DNA of 64,000 bases from Amoebidium appalachense. Its lineage: Eukaryota; Ichthyosporea. The stretch covers positions 4,712,001-4,776,000 of the forward strand of contig CAVNZM010000002.1 of NCBI GenBank assembly GCA_963693365.1, written 5' to 3'. The notes under the pieces are model-generated. The model searched no databases. It was not told the origin of the DNA and saw only the letters and a list, made by a program, of their open reading frames with translations. Within the stretch, counting starts at the first letter, position 1, and every line of letters starts with the position of its first letter. This document shows positions 1 to 11,796 of this stretch, piece by piece. Both the position numbers and the translations under genes were made by a program.

Positions 1-163
1 CCGACGAGATCCACCCCAAGATGAAACACACACGCAGAGGCCTCGTGTCGATGGCAAATGCCGGCAAGGACAGAAACGGCTCACAGGTGTTTGCCTGAAA
101 CCCCCCCCCCCCCCCCCCCCCCCCCACACACACACACAGACACACACATACGAACACACACAG

Positions 164-230
<67 letters not shown>

Positions 231-308
231 CATGCACACACACAACACACACAAGCAGACACACACACACACACACACTCACTCACTCATTCACTCATTC
301 ACTCATTC

Positions 309-400
<92 letters not shown>

Positions 401-2360
401 TTGATTCTTGTTTCCTTTTTTGAGTCATTTTTCCAATCTTTGTCTTCATCCCCCCGCTCCCCCACCCTTCCCGTTCTTCTTTCCCCTCCCTTTGCCCAAG
501 ATGCATACTCCTTTGTGTACTTTAAACTCTCCATTGTGTTGCCCGTTGGGAATGTGGCTCTGTACTCCGTAAGGCATTCTAACCCCCGTCCCTCCCCCCC
601 CCCCCCCCCCCCCCCTCCCCCCCACCCCCCCCCCTCTCCCCTGCCCCCCTCCCCCCAACCCCGTCCCTCCTCTCCCCCCCCACCCCCCCCCCCCTCCCCG
701 GTTGCTCTGTGTCCCCACCAGTTCTTCATCACACTTGCACCATACCTTTCGTCGTTGGACGGCAAGCACACCATATTTGGTGAGGTTGTAGATGACGAAG
801 AGAACATGGCCGTGCTGGACAAGATCAACGAGGCCTTCTGTGACGCCACAGGCAGGCCCTACCAGGACATTCGGTGGGTGGCTGTTTTGGCCCTGCGGCA
901 GCAAGAGTGTAGTTATAGGTGTTTGAGAACCGGAAAGTTCGGTTTAATCTGTTAGGTGTCTTTGCCTGTTGTATTAGTGAATCTCCCCAGTCCGCATCCC
1001 CACATTCAACCCCCACCCACCCACCCAACCCCCCCCACACACACTTCACCCCCTTCCTGCACATGCGCCCCCCTTCCCGCCCCTTACCCCCCCCGGAGGA
1101 TGGGCTCTGCTTGTGGTGCATTTTCATTGTGCTTTGCCATGTGTGTCCGTCGAAAATCTGTACTTAATCCTGCCCACACCACCCTCTTTTTCTTTCCCCT
1201 TCCACAATGCTGCTTGCAGCAAACCCTAACCACTCATAATGACTCGTGTCTGCACTGCCACCCTGTCCATGTCTTCCACCCCCTCAAACCCCCCCTCCCC
1301 CCCGGCACGTCCATGCCTCCACCCACCCTCCCTCCGTCCCTCCCTCCCTTCTACCCGATGGTATTCCATGGTACCGTTCCCTCGTTCCCTTGATCAGAAG
1401 TTTTATCCCGTAGATTCTAAAGGGCGCTTTACTCTTCCATCTTCAGCATCCGGCACACCATCATCCTTGACGACCCCTTTGATGACCCCAAGAGCCTACC
1501 CGTCCCCTCACGGTCCCCATCACCCACCCCAGAACAGCTCGAGGTGTGCCCCCCCCTCCCCTCCCCAATTCCCCTCCCCCCCCCCGCCCTCCTCCTCCTC
1601 TCCCCTCCTTCCCACCCTCCGTTTAACCACCACCAATCACTCCTTGTCCTATCCTCCTCTCCATCATGTGTCGAGTGCCTATCAAGAGGACTTGCACGAC
1701 TGTTGCGCACTCTAATATCAGTAAGCCACATTGTGTGTATTGAAGTGACGTGCTGTTATGACCGACTCGGTATAGTTTTTGGCTGTGGGTGGTGGGTCAA
1801 GGGACATGGATGCCTAGAGTTGTTATGCAGAGTGCATACTTCCCGTGTTGATCCCCCCCCCCCCCCCCCCCCCCCCCACCCATAATAATAATAAATAAAA
1901 AAACCATCCACCCACCCACCCACCCGTACCCCTACTCCTCCCCTCCCCCCCTCCTCCTCCCCACCCCTGTTGTTGCCTTCCTTCAACTCAGTCCTTTTTT
2001 TTTTTTGCACCTGATTTACCCCCCCCCCCCCCCCCCCCCCCCCCCCCTTTTTCTTTCCCCTCCCTCCTCCGCAGCAATCTGAATTATATTGTCTGTGTTT
2101 AAGGGCCATGTGATGCATTCTAACAGACGCACACCCACAGTCCGGGCGCATCCGAGACGATGACGTCATTGACGACACGGAGGGGCTGACTGCAGAGGAG
2201 ATTGATGCGAGGCAGAGGGAGAGGGAGGCAAAGGCGGGTGCACAGGTCCTGGAGATGGTAGGTGCCGTGTGTGGATGTGTGGGTGGGTGGGCGGGTGGGT
2301 GTGTGGGTGGGTGGGTGGATGAAGGTTGGCGGGTGAGTGGGTGTGGGTGTGAGTGTAGGT

Positions 2361-2441
<81 letters not shown>

Positions 2442-2526
2442 GAGCGGGAGGGGGAAGGGTTTAGCGTGTGTGCACATGCGAGCGGTGTAAGCCGAGGGTT
2501 AGTGTTTTTGTGTTTGGATGGGGAGG

Positions 2527-2562
<36 letters not shown>

Positions 2563-2681
2563 TCAAAGAAGGGGGCTGGTTGTGCGAGTTTAGGACTGTG
2601 AGGAGACGGCAAGAGATGGGAGTTGATTTGTATGGGTGGTGCCTGTGCCCGACGGGCATAAATGTAGGTAGGGAAGGAGGT

Positions 2682-2723
<42 letters not shown>

Positions 2724-2752
2724 TGAAAGTGGGTGGATTGGTGTGTGTGTGT

Positions 2753-2790
<38 letters not shown>

Positions 2791-3237
2791 GGGGAGTGCG
2801 TGTGTGTGCATGTGCATGAGTGTGAGTGTGTGTGGTGGTTTGAGGGCAAGGGAGTGAGGAGAGGGTTTGGGTAGAAAGGGAGGGCAGGGAGTTGGGGAGG
2901 GGGAAAGAGGGGACATGTACCATCAACATCAACACTGTCATTCATCCCCAGCATGTGTTTTTCATAAGTATTGAGTTCCACCTGTTTAGCCCTGCTTAAC
3001 TTCATATAACCATCCCTCCCCCCCCCCCCTCCCCCCCCCCCCCTCGCAGCTCTTCCCCTTCCCCTCTTCGCAACACTCCCTCCCGCTATCCCTTACCCAA
3101 CCCCGACTCCTTTCACCTCTTACCCCCTTTCCCCCCCCCCCCCGGGCCCCCGCCCCCCTCGCTCGCTCTTCTCTCTTTCTCTCCCACCCGGCCCCTGTCT
3201 TTCTTCTCTCTTTATCTATCTCTGTTTCCTTTCTCCT

Positions 3238-3271
<34 letters not shown>

Positions 3272-3296
3272 TTCTCTCTCTCTCTCTCCCCCCACC

Positions 3297-3380
<84 letters not shown>

Positions 3381-3615
3381 CATCCATCTCTATCTCTCTC
3401 TCTCTTTCTCTCCATCTATCTATTTCTTTCTCTCTCTCTCTTTCTCCCTCTCTACCCACACCAGATTGGAGATCTACCGGATGCCGACATCAAACCCCCC
3501 GACAATGTCCTGTTTGTGGCTAAACTTAACCCCGTCACTACCGATGAGGACTTGGAGCTCATTTTTTCGAGATTCGGCACCATCGTGAGGTGCAAGACCT
3601 CCCTCCCTCCTCCCC

Positions 3616-3670
<55 letters not shown>

Positions 3671-3979
3671 CCCCCCCCCCCCCCCCCCCCGGCCCCTTAA
3701 TGGGGGGGAGGCTGGTTCTTGCTTTTTTTTTTTTGTGACGTTCTATGGTTTCCCTTAGTATGCAACCCCTTTTTACGATTCAAACCCTTTAAACATATCC
3801 CCCCCCCCCCCCCCCCCCCCCTCCCCCCGTGGGTTTTTCTGGGGGGAGGGGGGGGGGGGGGGGGGGAGGGATTTCTTTGCTCGTTGTGTCCGCAGCCCAC
3901 CCACTTTCTGTTGTGTGCTGTGTTTCACTTTTTCTCCTGCTCCTCCACGCTGTCTTACGAATTCCCCCCTCCCCCTCTT

Positions 3980-4010
<31 letters not shown>

Positions 4011-4019
4011 CCACCCACC

Positions 4020-4089
<70 letters not shown>

Positions 4090-4754
4090 GACCCTCACTC
4101 CCCAGCTGCGAGATCATCCGAGACCGCAAGACAGGGGAGAGTCTAGGCTACGGGTTCATCGAGTTTGAGAGCAGTGAGGCCTGCGAGGAGGCCTACTTCA
4201 AGATGGACAATGTGCTCATAGACGACAGGAGAATAGTCGTCAACTTCAGCCAGAGTGTGGCAAAGCTGTGGAGGAACAGCGCAAGTACGTGCTGTGCACC
4301 TCCTTATGTTGCATGGTCTGTGTACGTGCTCCGCAAATTCGCAAAATTGGATTGTGTTGTCCCTCATGAATATGTACATGTTACTAAAAACCGTCAAACC
4401 CCCCCCCCCCCCCCCCCCCCCCCCCACCCCCCCCCCTCTCCCTCTCTCCCTCTCCGTCTCCCTCTCCCTCTTCCACTCTTTTCTCCGTCTCCGTCTCCCA
4501 CTCTTTCTCTCTCTCTCCCTCTCTCCCTCTCCCACTCTTTCTTTCCCTCTCCCGTCTCTATCTATCTATCTCTCTGTCCCTCCCTCCATAATGCATACTC
4601 TGTACGTGCTTTGTGCTGTGATGTCCTTGATGAATGTGTACTCCGCATTCGATAACACATTCTTACCCTCCCCCCCCCCCCCCCCCCCCCCCTTCCCCCA
4701 CCGCTGTCTTTTCATGTCTGCTTCTCCATGTTTCCAATTCTCTAAAGCCACCAG

Positions 4755-4798
<44 letters not shown>

Positions 4799-5829
4799 CC
4801 TCCACCCCAATGATGCATATTTTTTGCTTGTGAAACTGCAAGGTGTTGTACGTCGTGCATGTGTTAAAGAGCATGTGTGCTTTCCAGAAGTTGCAGTGTT
4901 GGGTGTCGTGAATGTGTAATTTGCACTGTGAAGAGCACCGAACCTGCACCTCCCCTCTCCCCCCTTCTTCCCTCACCAAGGTGACCCATGCCAATACTTG
5001 TGCAGTGCTTGATTGATATGGAGATAGACGTGCAAACACTCATGTAGCGATAGACGTGCAAACACACATGTAGAGATAGACGTGCAAACACACATGTAGA
5101 GATAGACGTGCAAACTCACAAGTAGAGATGCACGTGCAAACACACATGTAGAGATGGGCACGCAAACACACATGTAGAGATGCACGTGCAAAGACACGTG
5201 TAGAGATGGGCGCGCAAACACACATGTAGTGATGCACGTGCAAAGACACGTGTAGAGATGGGTGTGCAAACGCACATGTAGAATTACACGTGTCATACAC
5301 GGAGTTGTGGTGCACACAAAACATCCGAGTTCATATTCACCTGTCTATTCTGTGTTCCCCCCCTCCTCCCCCCCCCCCCCCCCGGCCCCAAACACACACA
5401 CACACACACTGACCACCGCCACAACCACCTCCACCACCTCCACCACCTTCACCTCCACCACCACAGCCAAATCCATGCCGGCACATGCTCAGCAGTTCCG
5501 CATCAAAAACCAACAGCGTCAGGACAAGTATGTCCCTTCCCCCGCCCCCCCCCCAAAAAAAAGAAAGAAAAGAAAAAGAAACCGATGAATGAGTCGAAAC
5601 CCGTGTACCTTGATCGACTTGTACCCCTTTGAGAAGGGGCTCTACTTATGATACATGTATTCCTTTTGTCTGCTTGGTGTTGTGTTGTCCTTCGTGAATA
5701 TGTGCTTCCTACTCTGTAATGCTTTCTGATCCTCCCCCCTCTCTCCCATCACCACCTCCTCAGCCCCCGTGCGCACACCACCCCATTTGTTGGGTTAGAG
5801 TGGGTGGGGGTGAGGTGAGGTGTAGTGGT

Positions 5830-5866
<37 letters not shown>

Positions 5867-6131
5867 AAAAAAACAGGGTTTTCGTTGTTATCTTTAGTAC
5901 AACTCTCTCCGGTCTTCTAACCCCTGACGCCGCCTCCCAAATACCCCCTGCAGCTACCAGTACGTGTTCAGTGACGAGGATGAAAAGGGCGGAAAGAGCA
6001 AAAAGCGCCAACACAAGGAGAAGGAAAAGGTACATCCTTCTGCAACCCCCCCCCCCCCCCCCCCCCCGGCTCCCCCTCTCCCCTCCCCCCCCCCCCCCCC
6101 CCCCCCCCAAACGCACGCACACGAGCGCGAA

Positions 6132-6222
<91 letters not shown>

Positions 6223-6235
6223 ACACACACCACAC

Positions 6236-6282
<47 letters not shown>

Positions 6283-6313
6283 CACACACACACACACACA
6301 CACATACCACACA

Positions 6314-6388
<75 letters not shown>

Positions 6389-6834
6389 ACCACCACCACC
6401 ACCACCACTACATACTTCCGTCCGAAGCCGATGTTTCACTAACGCTTTGCTTCAGCATTCAAATACACACAGAAATCATGTTACTGTCTTTATCCCGCGA
6501 TAAATTGAGCAGACTTGCAAATCAGACGTCTGTCCTCTGAAGTCAGTGGGATGTGGGGACACACAGTGTATACAGCTTTATTTTAAGAACCTACACCCCA
6601 CACTGCCTCAAACCATGATTGGTAACCCCGGTGGAATGTGTGCACGTGCACGAGCACTGCATGCCCGCAAAGTTTAAGTGTATTGACGCATAGTTTGGGT
6701 GTACTCAGCATAGGCAGACAAACACGGCATCAGTTGTGGAGCGGTTTTAGTGGGCATATGTGTTTCTTGATCAAGATTTTCGTGGTCGTTGTTTGGAGGT
6801 GGGTGGGCCGGAGGGATTGGAGGAGGAGGGGGGG

Positions 6835-6878
<44 letters not shown>

Positions 6879-7318
6879 CTTGCTGTAATGAATGACCTGG
6901 AACCATAGCTTGGCTGACCAGCGTTTTTAATGACACCTGACAGGAAAGAGAGAAGGACCGAAAGAAGCACAAAGGGGACACGGACAGCGACAAGGAGAGT
7001 GGAAGGCCGAAGAAGGAGGTGGAAAGAGAGAGGCCAAAGGAGAAGGGCAGGGACGAAAGAGGTGGGGAGAGGGAGAGGGTGAAAGAGAGAGCAAGTGACC
7101 GGGATAGAGAGAGAGAAAGAGAAAGAGATAGGGGAAGGGACAGGGAGAGAGATAGAGATAGAGAGAAGGAGAGAGACAAAGACAGGGACAGAGATAGGGA
7201 AAGGGACAGGGGCAGAGACAGAGACGCCGACAGAGATAGGGATCGCGACCGGGGGAGGGATAGGGACAGAGATAGAGAAAGAGACAGGGGGAGGGACAGA
7301 GATAGGGACCGCCGTTGA
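1..7318 (+). CDS. PPIL4: PPIL4-type cyclophilin with RRM domain (5' partial, 9 exons in window)
   Basis: Peptidyl-prolyl isomerase-like 4, a nuclear, spliceosome-associated protein: cyclophilin domain, then RRM, then a charged Arg/Asp/Glu tail. Exons by GT-AG sites with matching phases: 1-86, 722-873, 1447-1543, 2141-2257, 3465-3589, 4106-4284, 5467-5527, 5954-6029, 6944-7318 (TGA at 7316-7318). They give about 421 residues. The window opens inside the cyclophilin fold ([30 protein letters not shown]). The linker [16 protein letters not shown] and the RRM with LGYGFIEF (RNP1) and [12 protein letters not shown] are hallmark PPIL4 sequence. The last exon encodes about 100 residues of RD/RE dipeptides, as in splicing factors. 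The N-terminus lies upstream of the window. Introns of 339-1206 nt carry poly-C, poly-G, (CA)n and (CT)n. Identification is very secure; exon edges are inferred. Confidence 0.93.
170..396. repeat. (CA)n microsatellite pair in PPIL4 intron 1
   Basis: Two long CA tracts (about 170-228 and 310-396) are separated by a degenerate CA/TCAC segment and preceded by a poly-C run at about 101-125 just after the 5' splice site. Open frames across them are Thr-His or Cys-Val repeats and are not genes. Confidence 0.95.
490..615 (+). repeat. Poly-C-tailed interspersed element, copy in PPIL4 intron 1
   Basis: Shares the family blocks GATGCATACTC, CATTGTGTTG, CTGTACTCCGTA and a terminal ATTC-AACCCCC running into poly-C. 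Diverged and lacking the 5' half. Same strand as the host gene. Confidence 0.5.
1085..1180 (+). repeat. Poly-C-tailed interspersed element, fragment in PPIL4 intron 2
   Basis: Carries the family core GAGGATGGGCTCTGCTT followed by GTGCATTTT, CATTGTGCTT and GTGTCCGTCG. Its 3' end is diverged. Same strand as the host gene. Confidence 0.55.
2367..2790. repeat. Cluster of poly-G tracts in PPIL4 intron 4
   Basis: Four uninterrupted G runs (about 2371-2440, 2529-2561, 2682-2721, 2753-2787) lie within one intron. Poly-G on the sense strand is the exception in this window, where sense-strand introns mostly carry poly-C. These tracts could form G-quadruplexes in the pre-mRNA. Confidence 0.9.
3271..3445. 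repeat. (CT)n tract before PPIL4 exon 5
   Basis: A long pure CT array (about 3299-3376) with flanking CT-rich DNA ends about 20 nt before the CACCAG acceptor at 3464. It therefore forms a very long polypyrimidine tract for that exon. Confidence 0.9.
4028..4088. repeat. (CA)n microsatellite in PPIL4 intron 5
   Basis: Pure CA array preceded by a poly-C run (3979-4008). It lies less than 20 nt upstream of the acceptor at 4105. Confidence 0.95.
4288..4425 (+). repeat. Poly-C-tailed interspersed element at the start of PPIL4 intron 6
   Basis: Begins within a few bases of the 5' splice site (donor at 4285). Contains GGATTGTGTTGTCC, CATGAATATGTAC and an AACCGTCAAACCCCC end leading into about 28 C. 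Same strand as the host gene. Confidence 0.6.
4586..4692 (+). repeat. Poly-C-tailed interspersed element, second copy in PPIL4 intron 6
   Basis: Contains AATGCATACTCTGTACGTGC, GATGTCC, GATGAATGTGTACTCCGC and a poly-C end at about 4671. A more degraded relative follows at about 4840-4960 (GGGTGTCGTGAATGTGTAAT). Same strand as the host gene. Confidence 0.6.
5020..5285. repeat. 26-bp minisatellite, about 10 copies, in PPIL4 intron 6
   Basis: Tandem units of the form GATAGACGTGCAAACACA + CATGTAGA (26 bp). Variants replace GATAGACG with GATGCACG or GATGGGCG in near alternation at the 3' side. Because 26 is not a multiple of 3 and most frames lack stops, both strands show spurious repetitive ORFs. 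Confidence 0.9.
5587..5745 (+). repeat. Poly-C-tailed interspersed element in PPIL4 intron 7
   Basis: One of the longer copies: GTCGAAACCCGTGTAC, GGGGCTCTACTTATGATAC, GTTGTGTTGTCCTTCGTGAA, CTACTCTGTAATGC, ending in CCTCCCCCC. Same strand as the host gene. Confidence 0.7.
6133..6405. repeat. Compound (CA)n/(CACAC)n array in PPIL4 intron 8
   Basis: About 250 bp of nearly pure CA with interruptions (CATAC, CACAT), ending in (CAC)n at about 6387-6407. It is preceded by poly-C at 6047-6067. Confidence 0.95.
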
Positions 7319-7340
7319 TCTATATCAAGGACAATAGGGA

Positions 7341-7346
7341 AATAAA
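7341..7346 (+). terminator. AATAAA polyadenylation signal of the PPIL4 gene
   Basis: Canonical AATAAA 23 nt after the TGA stop. The short 3'UTR is consistent with a compact gene end. Confidence 0.65.
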
Positions 7347-7462
7347 TGTACGCGAAGTTGATATTCCATAAGTATGCATCAAGAAAAACATTTTCAAGCG
7401 AGTATGGTGTTAGTTCAGTGTTTGCCTAGCGACTACCCGAAACTTTGTGCACTGGGGTTTTG

Positions 7463-7516
<54 letters not shown>

Positions 7517-7984
7517 ACACACACATACGCCGCCCCAGCCCACCTCATGCACACTCTTTCTGTGTGTTTCCAAAATCTGCGTGTTGTCCATCGTAAATGT
7601 GTCCTTTGTCTACTCCGTACTCTCTATTGCATCACTCCCCCCCCCTCAATGCCCCCGGGCAGCCACCTCCCCCCCCCCCCCCCCCCCCCCCCCCCCCTGT
7701 CTACCTTGTGTTGTTTTCTTTCGCCTTCTCTGCACACATATACTGTTGTTTAAAAGAAAAATAGTTCTGCTGGTTTTTGTTTTTTTTTCGATGTTTTGTG
7801 TTTTGTCCTTGAAGCCTCCTCCGCCCCGTTATGTCCAAACCTCTGTGCATGTATTGCCCCCTCTCCTGCTCCCTCACATTACACGCAAACATGTACACAC
7901 ACACGGGGCAGTGAAGCACCCAACAAGCACAATCTGAGTACATGTATGTGCAGTGCAAGATCCAGACAGAACAGGCAAACATGT

Positions 7985-8019
<35 letters not shown>

Positions 8020-8796
8020 CGCCCGCCCCCCGGCAGCACCTGCACATACATGTACACACACCTTCGGTCTCTCGGTCTCTCTCTGTGTGTTTGTGTGTGT
8101 CTGTGTGTATGTATGTGTTAACGTTGAGTCCTCAATGATCAAGTGCGAGGTGTCCAATTAGAGTCCGTTGGGGGAGGGGGGGAGGGGGAGGGGCCTGTGT
8201 GCCTGTGTGCCTGTGTGTGTGTATGTGTGTGAGCGTGCGTGTGTTGGGGACCCATAGTAGTAAACTGTTAGGACCTCGCCACGGTAGCGGTGAGAGCTCG
8301 CCAAACATGGCGATTGGCAATGGCAAATGGCCAACCTACGGGGCCAAATCTGAGGCACACGAAAGCACTCGCGAACTTAATAACTCATTAAGCCTTTTTT
8401 GCCGTGTATACTTATTGTGATACGCCGCTTCACCTGGCTCGTCTGTTCTTATGGTTTGCATGTTGCCTGCTTACAAATGCAACATACCATTTTGGACATG
8501 GGCAACATTTTTTTGTAGTTCGGATTGCCTATGACGGTAAAATTCAATGGCTTTGCAATTGCTTCGCTCCAGTTGGAATGATGACGTAATGAAGGGCTGG
8601 ACAAAAGCGTGGTCCTCCGAGGACAAAGGGCTACCCATATACCAAATGACGCTTTTTGTGACCAAAGTTAAAAATATGAATAGAAAACAGGTTTTGGTCA
8701 ACTAATTAATATTTTTTTACATAACGCGACACACATTTATTGTATAAACAACATAGGGTGTCCGCCACTTATTTTATGATGAAAACTAGAAAAAAT
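7347..8796. other. Intergenic region with poly-C runs and one interspersed element
   Basis: No gene is supported. It holds poly-C tracts (about 7464-7502, 7669-7697, 7986-8018), a short (CA)n, and a copy of the poly-C-tailed family at about 7550-7697 (GCGTGTTGTCCATCGTAAAT, CTACTCCGTACTC, then poly-C). The rest is unremarkable, becoming AT-richer after 8300. Confidence 0.7.
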
Positions 8797-9246
8797 CTAT
8801 GATTTTGTGATTTTGACGATCGACCAGGGCCCTGACGGTCGAAGGCTTTTCTGTTTGGCAACGCGGGTTAGTGTAATCTGGATTTCGGGGGATATCTGGA
8901 TATCAAAATCGAGATCCAGATTATGCTGCAGAATCCGGATCTCAGCCGAAACCTGGGTTAAGCCGGGTAGATAACCCATGGATGCCAAACAGCCCACGTA
9001 CGATTTCGGGTTAGATTTGCTCTGCTGTTCATGGAAACGACCGGCCATTCCATTCCATTGAGCCTTTTTAAGGCTCTTGCCTCCCGAATCAAGTTTCCTG
9101 AGTGAGAGGCTAAGAAAATCGTCTACAACGAACTTGCTTTCTTCTCCCGTAAATCTCATACGTGTCTTTTCAACCGCCTCAGTCGACGGTTTGGCTGACT
9201 GTGGGGGACTGTCACTCTGTGATTCGATGTTGAGGTTTGCAGGCAT
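8797..9246 (-). pseudogene. SANT/Myb-like ORF fragment interrupted by a MITE-like insertion
   Basis: The minus-strand frame from ATG at 9246 encodes a segment (RFTGEESKFVVDDFLSLSLR, then KKAQWNGMAGRFHEQQ) with the spacing of a Myb/SANT-like DNA-binding domain (tryptophan, F/W-rich helices). Such domains occur in the second protein of PIF/Harbinger transposons and in some transcription factors. From about 8992 downward the frame runs into a 142-bp sequence bounded by inverted CTGTTTGGCA / TGCCAAACAG (8851-8992), so the C-terminal third is probably insertion-derived. No transposase ORF is visible nearby. This is a weak family call from motif shape only. Confidence 0.3.
8851..8992. mobile_element. 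Possible MITE bounded by CTGTTTGGCA inverted ends
   Basis: The left end CTGTTTGGCA and right end TGCCAAACAG are perfect 10-bp inverted copies, with GGGTTA/TAACCC echoes further in. Both resemble the CCTGTTTGG ends common in plant Tourist/Harbinger-type MITEs. No clear target duplication is seen. Confidence 0.4.
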
Positions 9247-11796
9247 CTTGTCGGTTCAAACAAGATTATCTACAAGTGTACTGTGCTACTGGAAGACTCG
9301 GGCTGGACGGCCGCAGAGGGTAGGAAAAGAATGAGAAGTGAGGTGCGTGTCTGTTTTTATAACGTTCCCCACGTGCAAGTCCGTGCGTTGGTGCAGGTGT
9401 CGCAGTTCAAGGCACAGCTGTCGCAGCCCACTCAGTATCCACATGCTGCCAGCAACGGAAGTTTGGTTTGGCGCCCTTTCAACAATCCTTTTTTGGCCAC
9501 TTCAAACTATCGACGATTGGTGCAAAAGGACACCATATATAGTTCCATAAAATGAACATTCATTGGGTCGGACATTCAGGACCTGAAAGGATTTCGCGCT
9601 AATCCACCTCCCGAGGTGGATTAGTGGAATCCAGATTACGGCCATGTCCGAGGGGTTTGAAACCCAGATTTACGTGACCGGATCTGGCCGTCTGTTTGGC
9701 AGCGGCTGGATTTTGAGATTTGGATTTAGCGCTAAACCCAAAATCGCCCGTAATCCGGATTTAGGACCCTAAACCCGGGTTACGATATTCCGAGAGTCGG
9801 GGTGTGATCTGATTGGATGACGACACGACCTTTAACTTCAGTTAGTCTTGCCGTGATTGGCCTAGAGCGCACTCACCGAAATAACCAGGCTATGGACATT
9901 TCTATTGGGTTAGAGGAATCGAATAACCGGGTTAATGGGTGAGTGCGCTGCTAGCCAATCAAAGCGATCACTAGGAAAATGAGCCTGAAATATGAATGTA
10001 ATGATATATGAATCAAATAACCGAGTTAAAGTTTGCATAATGTATCAATAAAGTGAATGCTAAATCTTTATGGGTCATATCGTAACCGGATCATGTCGGC
10101 TCGTGTCCTCGCTCGACCTCGTTATTTCGGCTCGCCTTGACGATTATTTTGGCTCGCCTATCGGCTCGCCAAAATAACCGACGGCTCGCCGAAATAACTT
10201 CGGTCTCGCTCGGCCACTCGCCCCATGACTCCTGATTGCCAAACAGGCCCTTAGCCGGACGGGTTTTTGCCGATTTTGACGGTGAGGGAAGCGTCGGACA
10301 TCACAGGCACCCTAAATCATTATTACGCGTTTTTTCATTTCCGACAACTTTTATTAATGAACCAAAACCTGTTTTCTAGGTAAAAACGAGTGAAACATGC
10401 ACATCAGAGCCTGTTGATTTGTACCACGGCTCCGATGGAGTGAGGGCAGCCCTTACTAAGTACTATTCCTTTCGGAATGTGAGGCCAATCAGATGATCCG
10501 AATTTTTTCAGGTAATCCTATATAAGGTTACGCAGGCGAATTCCTATGGGAATTCCGAACTATAATAATACAAGTGTATTGGCCGGGCCAGCTATCATAA
10601 TCATTGTGATTGGTTTATAGAAATAGATACATTGGTACATGACTTTACACCGTCTGAAGGTCAACATTAAATCTTAGTACTTTTGGTTAACCATTAAAAT
10701 GAAGACTCCAAGAATTTAATCGGGTTAAATATAGCCGTTGCCAGCAACAGTGCGCTTTATGGTTATTATGGTAACCAATCATGTTGTTTCTCCTCATCAA
10801 AGCCGGAACATGTTCGGATATGGTAAACGGAAACCAACCTTGGGCCTCCTACATAGTACTAGCAAGTAGTGTGATACAGCCCCGCAAGGCGGGGCAGACG
10901 TGGCACTCGAAGCCTTTGAATGGAAAACATAGAAATACGGTACATGACAATAAAAAAGTAGGAATACAGCTACAGTAGAGCAACCCTGAAAAAAATACAT
11001 TTCATAAACCCCCATTTCGTGTTCGTTCGACCCAACGCGCGCTTACGTCACCATGTCTACACATAATTCAGGGTTCGTAACTTATTTACTTTGTGTTAGA
11101 TTATAACTTATGAATTGTCTCTTTATTATAAGGGCCGAAAAGGTTCGAGAAGGGTAACAAATACGTTCATACAAAGACTGAAGTAGTGGGGCAAAAAGCT
11201 TTCAACAACATGTTATGCTTCTACTGTACTAATAATCAACATTTCACACCCTGATCCTACACAACTCAAGTGAAAAACTTGGCGGTGGAACTCGGTATCG
11301 TTATACAACCTGTAGGAAGCTTGACGGAAACACGGCACACACCGTGAGTCTGGCGCGTGTCTCTACTGATCTCTCGCTCTCATGTTGTGGTGATATTACG
11401 ACACAAAGTGGACACTTTTAAAGATAGGAGAGCATATATTCATTATAATAGATGATGAAATTTTAACGTCTTTTTTTTTGGTGGCACCTTTGTGGTTTCA
11501 CCAAGTGAAAGCCGTCACAGCAGGGTGAACATGCCCACGGATCTTTGGTGCCTATTTCGGTTGGCTCAAGTCCCTCAACCATTAACACGTACATATAAGT
11601 ACACCTATTAATTTTCTTTCGTTTTTTTACTTGCTAGTTTCTCACATAGTCTACTCTCGTTATGACAACGACCCTCAAAAACGATCCCACTAATTTCCGA
11701 CGAGGGGGGGTTACCAAAGACTGCACACGACCCCCCCTAAGCCCTTGTAGAATTAGAACGTGTCGTTGCAAATGCCCCTAGGGTTACTGATTCATT
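9247..11796. other. Gene-poor, AT-richer region with MITE-like inverted ends
   Basis: No convincing gene. A second CTGTTTGGCA...TGCCAAACAG pair spans 9692-10246. Its right end reads CCAAACAGGCCC followed by TTA, the insertion motif of PIF/Harbinger elements. GGATT/AATCC motifs recur at 8880-9780, and CGGCTCGCC-AAATAAC motifs recur at 10090-10210. A 26-nt palindrome is at 9599-9624. Confidence 0.5.
9599..9624. repeat. 26-nt near-perfect palindrome
   Basis: Twelve-base arms CTAATCCACCTC and GAGGTGGATTAG are separated by CC. It can extrude as a tight hairpin and lies in a block rich in AATCC/GGATT motifs. Confidence 0.85.

Noticed and set aside
58-423. Long open frames of Thr-His, Cys-Val, Leu-Ser, Pro and Gly repeats throughout the window
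   Set aside because: They are translations of (CA)n, (GT)n, (CT)n, poly-C and poly-G tracts, open on both strands at once and located in introns or intergenic DNA.
5020-5285. CRISPR-like array
   Set aside because: The units are contiguous 26-bp tandem repeats without unique spacers, in a eukaryotic intron.
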